DNA of 64,000 bases, from positions 1,948,219-2,012,218 of the forward strand of contig CAVQGM010000002.1 of NCBI GenBank assembly GCA_963712065.1. Direction: 5' to 3'. The notes beneath the pieces were generated by a model. The model saw nothing but the letters and a program-made list of their open reading frames with translations. It did not search any database and was not told the origin of the DNA. The DNA comes from CAVQGM01 sp963712065 (GTDB lineage Bacteria; Actinomycetota; Acidimicrobiia; Acidimicrobiales; Acidimicrobilacustridaceae). Position numbers and translations under genes: made by a program. Below, in pieces: positions 43,159 through 52,182 of this stretch; position 1 is the first letter of the stretch, and every line of letters starts with the position of its first letter.

Positions 43159-43737
43159 ATGCGGGTACGGGTGGCGACGCCGCGCGATGTCCACGCGGTC
43201 ACCACGTCGTTGGCCGAGGCGTTCTCGACCGACCCGGTGTGGTCCTGGGCGTTCCCCGAGCCGGCGCAGCAGCACGTGTGGTGGCGCTTCTGGGTCGAAA
43301 GTGCCGTCCCACAAGGGTGGGTGCGGATGACCGACGGGGCGGAGGCGGCGGCGGTGTGGATCCCGCCGGGAGGGGTCGAGTGCGCGCCGGAGGACGAGGC
43401 CCACTGCGATCCCCTGCTGCAGGTCCTCGTCGGGTCCCGTCGCCCGCTGTTGGTCGAGACGCTCGAGCGTTTCGAGGCCAACCATCCCCGAGACGTGCCG
43501 CACTTCTACCTGAGCCTGCTGGGCACGACCGACGCCCACCGGGGGCGCGGGCTGGGGATGGCCCTGTTGGCCGAGAACCTCGCCCGGATCGACGAGAAGC
43601 ACGGTGCCGCCTACCTGGAGTCGTCGAACCCGGCGAACCTGGCCCGCTACGAGTCGGTCGGGTTCGAACGGGTGGGTGAGTTCCCGTTGCCCGAAGGCGA
43701 CGTGGTGGTCACGACGATGTGGCGGGACCCCCGCTAG
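43159..43737 (+). CDS. GNAT-family N-acetyltransferase
   Basis: 192 aa from ATG at 43159, with AAGGAGGG 8 nt upstream. The acetyl-CoA loop 'HRGRGLGMALLAENLARID' (R/Q-x-x-G-x-G/A) and 'YLESSNPANLARYESVGFERVGEF' are the classical GNAT motifs A and B. Bacterial relatives acetylate small amines, peptides or antibiotics. Substrate unknown. Confidence 0.92.
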   Translation: MRVRVATPRDVHAVTTSLAEAFSTDPVWSWAFPEPAQQHVWWRFWVESAVPQGWVRMTDGAEAAAVWIPPGGVECAPEDEAHCDPLLQVLVGSRRPLLVETLERFEANHPRDVPHFYLSLLGTTDAHRGRGLGMALLAENLARIDEKHGAAYLESSNPANLARYESVGFERVGEFPLPEGDVVVTTMWRDPR

Positions 43738-43883
43738 CGGGGATCCTCATGCGCTCGCCGTGGCCCGAGAGAGCCCGGTCGACGGCCGCTTCGGCGAACT
43801 CGTCCACGATTCGGAAGGCCGACTCGAGGGACGCGTCGGGCGTGCGGGAACGGGGGGCCTCGCCGTCGGGCCCGTCGAGGGCC

Positions 43884-44303
43884 TCAGGCCGGCGGCGCGG
43901 CGGGGAGGAGGCCGACCTGTTGCAGCAGCGACAGCATGTCGGTGACGCCCCAGTGCGCAGCGATGAGACCGGCGGCGTCGAACTGCATGATGTCGATGAG
44001 CTGCATCTCGACGCGGTTGCCGGTCGGCGGCGCCCCCATGAACTCGCCCTGGTGGGTGCCGGTGACCGTCACCCGGGCAACGGTCTTGTCGTCGTCGCCG
44101 ATGAGGTCGTCGACCTGCATCCGCAGGTCGGGGAACGAGACGAGCAGCGACCGGAAGTAGGTGAGCATCCCGTCCTTGGTGGGCGGCAGCCCTGGGATCT
44201 CCTCGTGTTCGACGAAGTCGGCGGACACCAGATCGCCGAAGCCGGCCACGTCCCCGGCGTTGATGAGCTCGTACGCCCGACGCATCGTCGCGGCATTGTC
44301 CAT
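43884..44303 (-). CDS. SnoaL-like polyketide cyclase/ester cyclase
   Basis: 139 aa. 'RRAYELINAGDVAGFGDLVSADFVEHEEIPGLPPTKDGMLTYFRSLLVSFPDLRMQVDDLIGDDDKTVARVTVTGTHQGEFMGAPPTGN' is a complete SnoaL-like NTF2 fold with the usual F-P-D and G-T-H positions. The name reflects the fold: related proteins often have small-molecule cyclase or hydrolase roles. No polyketide genes are nearby. Confidence 0.9.
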   Translation of the reverse strand: MDNAATMRRAYELINAGDVAGFGDLVSADFVEHEEIPGLPPTKDGMLTYFRSLLVSFPDLRMQVDDLIGDDDKTVARVTVTGTHQGEFMGAPPTGNRVEMQLIDIMQFDAAGLIAAHWGVTDMLSLLQQVGLLPAAPPA

Positions 44304-44505
44304 GGCCGTCCCCCTGACGTCTCGTCGACGGCGATCCTATGCCGTCCGTCGCGTCAGGTGCCGTGTCGGTCGCCGACGGGTGCGCGGATCCCCTCGTCGG
44401 CTGCCCACGGCTCGTCTGACGCAGGACGGGCCGAGGATCACCCAGCGGCATGCGATGCCGGCCCGATCTCGTCAGCCGGTAGACGACGGGGTCGTCCCGG
44501 CCGCG

Positions 44506-44811
44506 GGCGTCGAGGGCGCGTCGCCACAGGGCGGTGGCGTCGGGGGTGTCGATGAACAGCGCCATCGTCGACCCGCCGAGGGTGGCGGGCGCCTGGGTCG
44601 GGCCCCCGGGCCACTCGTCGGCCAACATCACCACCGTCCCGGCGATGTCCAGCTGGGCGTGGTCGATCCGGCCGTCCGGGCCGGTCATGCGGGGTTCGAT
44701 CTCGGTGGCGCCGAACGCCTGGTTGCAGAACTCGATCGCCTCGGCGCACGGGGTCGCGACGAGCGACGCGGTGACCGGCGCGAGCCGGTCGGGGATCGGG
44801 GACACGGCCAT
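44506..44811 (-). pseudogene. VOC/PhnB-like gene, frame lost after about 100 codons
   Basis: From ATG at 44811 the first 102 codons encode a normal PhnB-like half (MAVSPIPDRLAPVTASLVATP..LFIDTPDATALWRRALDA). The usual ending of these proteins, an 'AG..VVYPLADQFWGDR' type block with a terminal His region, is missing; instead the frame runs on for over 250 codons through the neighbouring gene. A frameshift or deletion near 44500 is likely. Confidence 0.6.
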
Positions 44812-44980
44812 GGAGCGATGGTCATCGCGTCCGACGGGACTGCCAACGACCAGCGGTGGCCGGTGCTCGGCGGCTGGCCTCGCCCGCCCAGCATGACCTC
44901 GTGCGAACCTTGCCGCCGCGGTTCCGATGGCACCTCGCCGGTGCCGCCCCGATCGCCCGCTGAACCCATCGGGTACGGCC

Positions 44981-44986
44981 TACGCT
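44981..44986 (+). promoter_or_regulatory. -10 box of leaderless promoter
   Basis: TACGCT followed by 6 nt and the GTG at 44993. The same hexamer and near-identical spacing occur at 21629. Confidence 0.55.
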
Positions 44987-44992
44987 CGGTCC

Positions 44993-45391
44993 GTGGCGCA
45001 CCCGCAGATGTTCGACGACGACGATCCGTTGCTCGCCCGGGTGCGGCAGTTGGCCGCGGTGTTCCCCGGCGCAGGCGAGAAGGTGTCACACGGCCGGCCG
45101 GCGTTCTTCACCAAGAAGGTGTTCGCGTACTACGGCGGGTCGCGCAAGGTCGACGATGAGTGGGTCCAGCACCGTCGGTCGATCGTGGTGCTACCCGACC
45201 CCGACGATCGGCCTGCGTTGCTCCAGGATCCCCGCGTCTACGTTCCCGCGTACCTCGGACCGTCGGGTTGGATCGGGTTCGACCTCGACGAGGGCGGCGA
45301 CTGGGACGAGGTGGCCGAGCTCCTCGACGCCTCGTTCCGGCTCACGGCGCCGCCGCGTCTGGTCAGCGAGTTCGACGACGACTCGGGCTAG
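44993..45391 (+). CDS. MmcQ/YjbR family protein
   Basis: 132 aa from GTG at 44993, chosen because a TACGCT -10 box sits 6 nt before it. 'PLLARVRQLAAVFPGAGEKVSHGRPAFFTKKVFAYYGG', 'RPALLQDPRVYVPAYLGPSGWIGFDLDEGGDWDEVAELLDASFRLTAP' is the YjbR (cyaY-like/MmcQ) fold, annotated as putative DNA-binding in databases. The biological role is not established. Confidence 0.88.
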   Translation: MAHPQMFDDDDPLLARVRQLAAVFPGAGEKVSHGRPAFFTKKVFAYYGGSRKVDDEWVQHRRSIVVLPDPDDRPALLQDPRVYVPAYLGPSGWIGFDLDEGGDWDEVAELLDASFRLTAPPRLVSEFDDDSG

Positions 45392-45441
45392 CTGTGGCGG
45401 TCGAACCAGGCGATCTCACCCACCGCCGAAAGGAACGAGAG

Positions 45442-45617
45442 ATGACCATCGCAGCCATCGACCGCCACGGGACGGTGAGGATCCTGCTCGATCTCACCGA
45501 CTTCCATGGGGAGAAGGTCAGCGCCTGGGGCGCGGATCTCCACTTCGGACGCCAGACCACGACAAGATCGATCGCATGGCGATCGTAGGCGGCCCGGCAG
45601 CGGGAGCGCCGCCATGA
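45442..45617 (+). pseudogene. SpoIIAA/STAS-like protein fragment with frameshift
   Basis: From ATG 45442 'RILLDLTDFHGEKVSAWGADLHFGR' matches the middle of SpoIIAA-like (DUF3478-type) proteins. The expected continuation 'HDKIDRMAIVGG' is encoded directly afterwards but in another frame, and the N-terminal third of the family is absent. The gene is truncated and frameshifted. Confidence 0.6.
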
Positions 45618-45702
45618 GCGGGACGTTGCCGGTAGCCGACCGCACCCCGGCGATCGGGGCGGGTGAGCGCTCCCGGCACCCTGCGCTGCTCCGGCGGCCG
45701 AC

Positions 45703-46533
45703 CTAGTCGCAGCGCCACAGCGTCAGCCGGTCCGACACGTCACGCACGGTCGTGTTCCCGGCGTCGTCGCGGGCGGTGACGATGAGCCGGACGGGCAACG
45801 ACGATATCGAGGGGTCTGCGATCGTGCCCGGGGGGAAGGGGCCGACCTCGGCGTTGAACAGGTCACCGTCCTGGCGCATGAGGGTCGACCCGGTCGCCGT
45901 GCCCACCTGCCACTCGAGGGTCACGGTGGGCGTGGCGTCTCGGTCGTCGGACACGGTGGCCCGGACCACGGCGGTCGGGTCGATGCAGCCGATCTCCCAG
46001 ATGTCGCGGGGCTCGGCGACGATGCCGCCGACGAAGGGGTCGGAGGTGTCGGGCGGAGTGGTCGGGGGCCCGGGCGCTCCCGGGGTGGTCTCGGTGGGCG
46101 ACGCCGTCCCGGTCGTCGTCGGCGCTCCCGGAGCAGGCGGTTCGGTCGACGGGGGCGTATCGGGGCCGGTCGTGGCGGAGGGAGCCGCTCCCTCCGGTTC
46201 AGTCCACGAGCAGGTCACCGTCGGCAGCTCGTCGAACGAGTCGTCGGGTTCGACCGCGTCGACCGCGACCCATACGCGTACGTCGGGATCGAGCGGCGAT
46301 CGCACTTCGACCCAGTCCCCGCTGTCGTCGCGGCCGGTGGCCAGCACCCGGTCTCCGCCGTGGAGATCGTCGAGCGGCCCTTCCCCCGGACAGCGGAAGT
46401 AGACGACATCGCCGGCCGAGATCTCCGGGCCATCCGCGAGGAGGTCGACCGCACCGGTCGCGCCCAGCGCGACACCGCCCACCAACGCAGCGACCACACC
46501 GCCGACGATCATCGCCAACCGCATCGCGGTCAT
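45703..46533 (-). CDS. Exported protein of unknown function
   Basis: 276 aa. The N-terminus is a signal or anchor segment (MTAMRLAMIVGGVVAALVGGVALG). Residues 35-95 (ISAGDVVYFRCPGEGPLDDLHGGDRVLATGRDDSGDWVEVR) look like a small beta-barrel, possibly SH3-like. A Thr/Pro linker (about 100-160) leads to a C-terminal beta-sandwich with a Cys near its start and another at its end (IGCIDPTAVVRA..LTLWRC). Extracytoplasmic location is inferred. It is divergent from another large exported protein. Confidence 0.75.
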   Translation of the reverse strand: MTAMRLAMIVGGVVAALVGGVALGATGAVDLLADGPEISAGDVVYFRCPGEGPLDDLHGGDRVLATGRDDSGDWVEVRSPLDPDVRVWVAVDAVEPDDSFDELPTVTCSWTEPEGAAPSATTGPDTPPSTEPPAPGAPTTTGTASPTETTPGAPGPPTTPPDTSDPFVGGIVAEPRDIWEIGCIDPTAVVRATVSDDRDATPTVTLEWQVGTATGSTLMRQDGDLFNAEVGPFPPGTIADPSISSLPVRLIVTARDDAGNTTVRDVSDRLTLWRCD

Positions 46534-46689
46534 CGCCCTCCCACGAGTGCTCCTGGCACCAGTCCACGTGCTCGACGCCGGGCCGGGCAGGGCCCCCCGA
46601 TCGGAATCGGCAGGCCGTTCGTCCCGACGTGGCGGGGTGGGACCATCGGCTCTGGTGCGCGGGCGGCTCCATGATCACCATCACGAGAC

Positions 46690-48708
46690 GTGAGCGAAGC
46701 CACGCGGGATCTCCCAGAGCGGACGCGGTCGCGTCGCGGCGCTCGTGTCGTGCTGGTGGGGCTCGGTGTCGCGGTGTTGCTGGGGGCGGCCGTGGTGGCC
46801 GGTGCCGCCCTGGGTGACGGGACGTCCGATGACGACGGAACAGCGGCAGTGTCGCCGATCGAGGAACCGGTCGCCATCGACGCCGACGAGCCCGACACGG
46901 GAGTGATCATCGACGGGGCACCGGCGGCGGCGGCGGTGGAGGGACTGCCCGGCGGTACGTGGATCAGCGAGTACGGCCCCATGGACGCCCCCGCCCCCGA
47001 CCGCTCCGACGCCGATGCGAACACGACCACGACCGTGCCGGACACCACCGCACCCGGAATCGACAGCCCCGCACCGGCACCGGAGCAGGATGCCGCAACG
47101 ACCCCGACCCCGGCGCCGCCCGGCGGGTGGGGGGCGCCCAGCCAGTTGGCGGCAGCGGTCGCTGCCACCCGACCGCCACCTGGCATCGCCCACTTCGTCG
47201 ACCGGTGTGCCCAGGAGGCGACGTCGGGGTGCCCGGCGGGGCAGCCGGGCACGATCACGCCTTACGAGGGCAGCGGCGGCGCGCCACCCCCGCTCGAGAT
47301 CCGTGTCTGGCCCGAGCTCACCAAGGCCCAGTACCCCTCGCTGCGCTGCGACCCGGGGTACCGGACCGGCACCCGTGTGCCGGTGGTGGTGACCACCAAC
47401 CTGCCCCTCGCCCGCTACGAGGTCACGCTCGCGCTGCGCGACGCAGGCCAACTCGACGTCGACAACGGTGTCGGGGTCGACCCGACGGAGCTGACGCTGT
47501 TCCAGCAACGCCAGGCGGCCGGCACGGTGGGCGCCGACCTGGCCAACGGCACCCACTACTGCTTCTCGCTCGCCACCGAGGGCGATCCCGGCAACGCCGC
47601 GGTCGCCGCAGCCGCGGCCCAGCTCTCGCCCCCGCTGCAGCACGAGGTCGTCGTGCACGGCGAAGGGCAGGTGCCCGCCGGGGCGTACCCCACGCCGGAA
47701 GCGACGGTCACCTCGTCGTTCTCGCTGGGCGGGGTCGGGGACCGGCCACCGGTGCGCTTCCAGCCCCTCGACGGGTATCACGCCCAGCTCGTCGTGCCGC
47801 AGGGCAGCCGGTACCCGTTGTCGGACACGGGTGTGTGGATCCAGCCGGCGTACAACCCGCTCGTGTTCGACGAGCCGGCGAGCTGCGTCGACCCGTCGAC
47901 GCTCGAACCGTGGTCGGCGTCGGGCGCGCTGACCTCCGACGGCCAGCCCGTCGACGCCGCTGAGCTCGCCCGGCCGGACTACCCCTACGACCGCGACTAC
48001 GACCGGAATGCGGTATGGAACATCGTGCTGCGCAGCGGGCGTGAGTACCTGGTGTGCGTGCGGTGGGGGCCCGGCTATGGCGACGTCGAGGGCTGGCGGG
48101 TCAAGACACCGCAGGCCATGGCGTTCGCCCTGTCGTTCGGGTCGCTCACGGTCTACGACTGGGAGGGCACTCCGGTTACCGGCCCGGGCGGTCTGTTCTT
48201 CACCCAGCAGTACATGGTGCGGGTACCCGGTCTGTGCTGGGTCACCGGGGTGAGACCGCAGACGTCCTCGTACACGACGTCGGGCTCGACGATCACCGAG
48301 GGCTACGACCAGAACGCGCCCGTGTGTCAGAGCGATGGTTGGCCCGTCGGGTTGTCGACCGAGTTGCGGCTCGAGGAGTGGATCGACGAGGGGGATGGCG
48401 CAAGGTGGCACGACCGGGGCGAGCGGCGTGTGCTGACTCCACCACATTGCACGTCCTACGGGTGGGCGCTGGTCGCCCACGCCGTCGTGCCCCTTTCCTG
48501 CGGTCCGGGGGACTACCCGCTCACCCTCGAGTGGGTGACGCCGAGCAATTCGGTGTGCGGCAACGGACTGTGGTCGAGCTGCAGCTCGTCGAAGGTGCGC
48601 GCCCGGATGAAAGCCTGGGTCCGGATGGACGGCGCCCTGCCCACGGACGGCCCGCTCGACTGGACCTACTGGCGGGCCTACAGCTCCGGCACGGTGCCGG
48701 TCCTGTAG
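46690..48708 (+). CDS. Large exported protein of unknown function
   Basis: 672 aa from GTG at 46690. The first 45 residues have a positive stretch and one membrane segment (ARVVLVGLGVAVLLGAAVVAGAAL), followed by a Pro/Thr/Asp-rich linker to about residue 150. The remainder is rich in Trp, Tyr, Gly and paired cysteines (CQSDGW, CGPGDYP, SCSSSK), with beta-type predicted structure, as in extracytoplasmic domains. I recognise no domain. It sits opposite the exported protein at 45703-46533, and a shared surface role is possible. Confidence 0.8.
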   Translation: MSEATRDLPERTRSRRGARVVLVGLGVAVLLGAAVVAGAALGDGTSDDDGTAAVSPIEEPVAIDADEPDTGVIIDGAPAAAAVEGLPGGTWISEYGPMDAPAPDRSDADANTTTTVPDTTAPGIDSPAPAPEQDAATTPTPAPPGGWGAPSQLAAAVAATRPPPGIAHFVDRCAQEATSGCPAGQPGTITPYEGSGGAPPPLEIRVWPELTKAQYPSLRCDPGYRTGTRVPVVVTTNLPLARYEVTLALRDAGQLDVDNGVGVDPTELTLFQQRQAAGTVGADLANGTHYCFSLATEGDPGNAAVAAAAAQLSPPLQHEVVVHGEGQVPAGAYPTPEATVTSSFSLGGVGDRPPVRFQPLDGYHAQLVVPQGSRYPLSDTGVWIQPAYNPLVFDEPASCVDPSTLEPWSASGALTSDGQPVDAAELARPDYPYDRDYDRNAVWNIVLRSGREYLVCVRWGPGYGDVEGWRVKTPQAMAFALSFGSLTVYDWEGTPVTGPGGLFFTQQYMVRVPGLCWVTGVRPQTSSYTTSGSTITEGYDQNAPVCQSDGWPVGLSTELRLEEWIDEGDGARWHDRGERRVLTPPHCTSYGWALVAHAVVPLSCGPGDYPLTLEWVTPSNSVCGNGLWSSCSSSKVRARMKAWVRMDGALPTDGPLDWTYWRAYSSGTVPVL

Positions 48709-49038
48709 CTGCCAGCACCCGACTGGCGTACGGGCTGTCGGTGACGACACCCGAGTGCCATGCCCTCGGGGCCATGCTCGACACATGCGGCGGGGCGTCG
48801 ACCGGTGCGGGGGTCAGGCGGGCTTCTCGACTGGACTCGGCCCGGGCGGCGACGAGCGCCGCGACCTGTCCGTGGAATCCATGGCCAAGCTCTTCGCCGA
48901 GTCACCACCGAGGAGCAGCCCCGGGCGGCCCCCACCGCCTGAGCAACACCGTGACCCGTCGAGCATCACTCCGATGTCGATCGACACCACCGCGCGAGAC
49001 GTCGTCAACCCGCGTTCCCCGAGAGGGTCGTACTCACC
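48709..49038. other. Intergenic stretch, no gene recognised
   Basis: 330 nt between the large exported-protein gene and the GH30 fragment. A plus-strand frame with a short acidic stretch (SMAKLFAES) near 48881 may be a gene remnant, but nothing can be named. No promoter or terminator stands out. Confidence 0.4.
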
Positions 49039-49341
49039 ATGAGCTCAGCGAAGCGAACGCGATGGCTGGCCGTGCTGGCCGCCGCCTGGGTGGTCGGCGG
49101 CATCCTCGTGAGCCCGCTCGCGCACGTCGCGACCGGTGAGGTGGCCGTCGATGTCGTCACGTCGACGGAGGACGGCACCGAGCGGGTCGACGTGCAGCAG
49201 CGGTCGGTGGTGCCCAGTGAGGGACCGGGACCACAGGTCCGGATCGACCCGGCCGGCGCCCACCAGCGGGTTCACGGCGTCGGGGCGGCACTGACCGAGT
49301 CGTCGGCCTACCTGTTGTCGCAACTCCCCGCCGACGAGCGA
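49039..49341 (+). pseudogene. GH30-type glycosidase, N-terminal fragment
   Basis: From ATG 49039, a signal peptide (RTRWLAVLAAAWVVGGILVSPLAHVATG) leads into 'VRIDPAGAHQRVHGVGAALTESSAYLLSQLPADER', which corresponds to the conserved start of GH30 glucosylceramidase-like enzymes (the 'GFGAALTDSSA' block). After ADER the similarity ends abruptly, and the frame becomes Arg-rich nonsense where another gene's sequence begins. The C-terminal fragment of the same family lies at 50190-50510. Confidence 0.75.
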
Positions 49342-49345
49342 CGAC

Positions 49346-49576
49346 CGGGGCGAGGCGGCCGAACGGCTCGAGCCCGGCGACGTCCTCGTTGCGCCGTTCA
49401 CCGGGCCGTCGTTCAACTCGCTGCTGCCCGTGCTCGGCGCCCTCGTGGTCGAAGAGGGCGGCGCGCTGCGCCACGCCGCCGTCGTCGCCCGCGAGTTCGA
49501 CGTCCCCGCCGTGGTGGGCGCGCTCGGGGCGATGACGATCCCCGACGGAGCCACAATCGAGGTCGAACCCCCCCCG
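49346..49576 (+). pseudogene. PEP-utilising enzyme mobile (swivelling) domain fragment
   Basis: In a frame different from the GH30 fragment, 'RLEPGDVLVAPFTGPSFNSLLPVLGALVVEEGGALRHAAVVAREFDVPAVVG' is the phosphohistidine domain of PEP synthase/PPDK-like proteins, with the catalytic His in RHAAVVARE. The ATP-grasp and PEP-binding parts are absent. The frame stays open into the membrane-protein gene at 49679, but that fusion is unlikely to be meaningful. Confidence 0.75.
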
Positions 49577-49678
49577 CCGGAGTGGTGCGGATCCTCTCCG
49601 GGTGATGCTCGCTCGCTACGCGATGACTGGAGCGGGGCCGGCTCATCACCCGAGCCGGGTTCCTGCCATGATCGCCCG

Positions 49679-50185
49679 ATGGATGGTGATGCCCCTCCGC
49701 CCCCTGACGCCACGGCGAAGCCCCCGGCGGGAGCTCCCGGTTTGGCCCGGCTCTTGACGGTCCTCGCGATCCTCGCGCTCGTCCTCGGCGCCCTGGTGTG
49801 GGGAGCCGCGGCAGCGTCCTCGGACTTCGATCTCGGCGCCGACCTCGAGCTCGGCCAGCCCGTACACGGCACCGCAGTCGGCCCGCCCACCGCCTGGTTG
49901 GCCGCCGCCCTGCTCGTGGGGATCGCCGTGGTCAGCTGGTTCGACACGCAACGCGCCGCGAGCTTGTTGGTCTGGATCGCGGCCGTCGCCGTTGGCCTGA
50001 CCGGAGGGGCGCTCGTCGTCCGGGCGATCAGCGGTCGGTTCGAGGTCGGTGACCTGCAGGTCATCCCCTTCGTCGTGGCGTTCTTCGTCGTCCCCACGCT
50101 GGTCACGGCCGTGATCCTGTGGCTCGCGGGACTGAGCGCCGGTACCGGTGCGTCCTCGGCCGAGCGCCCCACGCCGCCGGGCTGA
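49679..50185 (+). CDS. Four-helix membrane protein of unknown function
   Basis: 168 aa from ATG at 49679. An N-terminal Pro-rich cytoplasmic tail precedes about four hydrophobic segments: LLTVLAILALVLGALVWG, TAWLAAALLVGIAVVSWF, SLLVWIAAVAVGLTGGALVV and VIPFVVAFFVVPTLVTAVILWLAG. A CATGAT -10-like box lies 6 nt before the ATG. It lies between pieces of the broken GH30 gene. Confidence 0.7.
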   Translation: MDGDAPPPPDATAKPPAGAPGLARLLTVLAILALVLGALVWGAAAASSDFDLGADLELGQPVHGTAVGPPTAWLAAALLVGIAVVSWFDTQRAASLLVWIAAVAVGLTGGALVVRAISGRFEVGDLQVIPFVVAFFVVPTLVTAVILWLAGLSAGTGASSAERPTPPG

Positions 50186-50189
50186 GGCG

Positions 50190-50510
50190 TCGGTCGTCCA
50201 CCAGGCCCGACCGGACCCGCAGATCTGGCACACCGAGTGCTCGGGCGGCGATTGGCAGAGCGAGCCCTTCGCCGACCTGGCCCGGCTCCTCATCACCGAT
50301 CGCAACCACTGGTCCAGCGCCACGATCCTGTGGAACCTCGCCCTCGACCCCGCTACCGACACCTGGACCCCGGAGCTGGAGCGTGACCTGTGGGCCACCG
50401 TGGCCTGGTTCGGCGGCGAGGGCTCCGGCGTGCTCGACACGACGGCCTCGGACGGCCTCCTCGCCACGGAGGTGTGCAGCCCCGACCGTCGTCCCGCCGC
50501 CATCGTGTGA
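50190..50510 (+). pseudogene. GH30-type glycosidase, C-terminal fragment
   Basis: 'QIWHTECSGGDWQSEPFADLARLLITDRNHWSSATILWNLALDP' contains the GH30 nucleophile region (TECSGG) and the conserved WNLALD strand. It has no start codon suited to this domain and the central half of the enzyme, with the general acid, is absent. With 49039-49341 it represents one GH30 gene whose middle has been replaced. Confidence 0.75.
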
Positions 50511-50731
50511 CCCCGGCAGCGGGGTGACCACCACCGTGCGCTTCGGCGATCTCGCCCTGCCCATCGACCTCGCCGGACGTTCGCTCAACACCGTCCGCGC
50601 CCCGAGGGTGTCGACTGCGAGCTGGCCGACTGGCCGGCGCTGCCGGAGCCCACGCCGGGCTCCCGCCGCGCCGAGCCGACCGGTCGGCTCACGCGCGACC
50701 GATGCCGCGCCGTGGGCCGCCGTCGATCCTG

Positions 50732-51583
50732 CTACGACGGGGCTCGGGCGCAGGACACGAGCCAGGCGCCGGTGCCGAGTCGGACACCGACGCCCGGCTC
50801 GTAGCGTCGGTCGAGGCTGGCACCGATCGCGTCCATCACGTCGCCCCGCTCGTCGGGGCCCACGAGGTCGAGCAGCCCACGCACCATGCCGGTGCCGACC
50901 AGGAACTCGGTCGACTCAGCGACGGTTCCACCCCCACCGACCACGATGGCGGGCGAGAGCCCCTCGAGCTCGATCCGGGTGAATCCGCTCGCATCGAGCA
51001 GTGCGGCGATCTCGTCCGGGTCGGCGAGGGCGAACATGCCGGGACCGCGGTCCAGCCCTCCGAGTTGGGGAAGCTCGGTGTGGCGGGCGACTTCGTCGGC
51101 GACGACGGTGAGCCACTCGTTGGCCTCGAGTCCCTGCCAGCAGACGAGCGCCGCCCGCCCGTCGGGTGCCAGCGCATCCCGGAGGTTGGTGAACGCGGCC
51201 GTCGGGTCGTCGAAGAACATGAGGCCGAACTGGCTGATGACGAGATCGAACGCGCCACGGGCGAAGGAGTGGGTCTGGGCGTCGGCCACCATGAACTCGG
51301 CGTTGTCGATGGTCGCGGCTCGGGCTCGGCGCACCGCGATGTCGAGCAGGGGCCGGGACAGGTCCACGCCGAGCGCCGTGCGCGCCACGCGCGCCGCCAG
51401 GATGGTCGTGGCCCCGCAACCGCATCCGACGTCGAGCACGGCATGGTTCCGCTCGGGCGCGGCGCGCTGGAGCAGAGCGTCGGCGAACGGTGCGAGCTGG
51501 CGGTCGTAGCGTTCGGCGTGGTCGACGTAATGAACCGACTCGGCACCGTTCCAGTGCTCGGCTTGCCGCTGGTTCGCCTGCAC
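50732..51583 (-). CDS. Class I SAM-dependent methyltransferase
   Basis: 283 aa from GTG at 51583. Motif I is VLDVGCGCGATTI, motif II region 'ALGVDLSRPLLDIAVRRA', and 'FDLVISQFGLMFFDD' gives motif IV. The N-terminal 'NQRQAEHWNGAESVHYVDHAERYDRQL' is common to UbiE/arsenite-type small-molecule methyltransferases. The frame continues upstream to 52060 without similarity. Substrate unknown. Confidence 0.85.
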   Translation of the reverse strand: MQANQRQAEHWNGAESVHYVDHAERYDRQLAPFADALLQRAAPERNHAVLDVGCGCGATTILAARVARTALGVDLSRPLLDIAVRRARAATIDNAEFMVADAQTHSFARGAFDLVISQFGLMFFDDPTAAFTNLRDALAPDGRAALVCWQGLEANEWLTVVADEVARHTELPQLGGLDRGPGMFALADPDEIAALLDASGFTRIELEGLSPAIVVGGGGTVAESTEFLVGTGMVRGLLDLVGPDERGDVMDAIGASLDRRYEPGVGVRLGTGAWLVSCARAPS

Positions 51584-51753
51584 TCGGGTCCTCGGTTCCG
51601 TACGGCCGCCTCGACCGCGGTGGTGCGATCGGGGCCCGGCGGATCGTACGGCAACCGGTACTGCCCGGTGGGCCGCCCGGACGCCTCCATGCCTCGAGAC
51701 CAGGCCATCCGGCCGACTCGACGAGCACGACAGCCCATCCCCGTAGGCCGCCA

Positions 51754-52182
51754 TCACCCGTGCAGCCGAAGTGGACCCCCGCCGAGCACGCAGACCGGCC
51801 CGCCGGGGTCGTACACCAGTGGGGCCGCCACCATCACCGCCTCGACGTCGAGCAGGGTGAGCGGGCCCCACGTCACCGGTGGCCCCGTGGGAGCGAGTTC
51901 TTTCACCCACCAGCGGGCCGTCACAACCAGCCCGGCCTCGGACAGCATCGTGCGCTTCGGTTCGTCCCGGCGCGCGGTGACGACCCGCACCACGGACTGC
52001 CCCAGAACGCTGGCCTTCCGCCACACGGCGTCGAGGAGTAGTCGGCCCTCGGTGGGCCACAGCGGGTCGTCCTCCACCGCGAAGTCGTCGACGACACAGC
52101 GTCCCTCACTCGGGACGCAGAACATGAAGCCGCGGTCCGTCCTGAGGGCGACTGCACCCTCGCGTTCAGCCATCACCGCCAT
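51754..52182 (-). CDS. GNAT-like protein, weak
   Basis: 142 aa from ATG at 52182. 'VDDFAVEDDPLWPTEGRLLLDAVWRKASVLGQSVVRVVTARRDEPKRTMLSEAGLVVTARWWVKEL' has the strand-helix-strand rhythm and late 'L..AGL....W' ending of GNAT acetyltransferases, but the acetyl-CoA loop glycine pattern is poor. It may be a catalytically inactive or diverged member. The long N-terminal extension in the open frame is rejected. Confidence 0.55.
   Translation of the reverse strand: MAVMAEREGAVALRTDRGFMFCVPSEGRCVVDDFAVEDDPLWPTEGRLLLDAVWRKASVLGQSVVRVVTARRDEPKRTMLSEAGLVVTARWWVKELAPTGPPVTWGPLTLLDVEAVMVAAPLVYDPGGPVCVLGGGPLRLHG

Noticed and set aside
49430..50185. Single fused protein of PEP-enzyme domain plus membrane helices
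   Set aside because: The joining linker has no similarity and the membrane part has its own ATG and -10-like box at 49667-49679. The fused frame is probably accidental.
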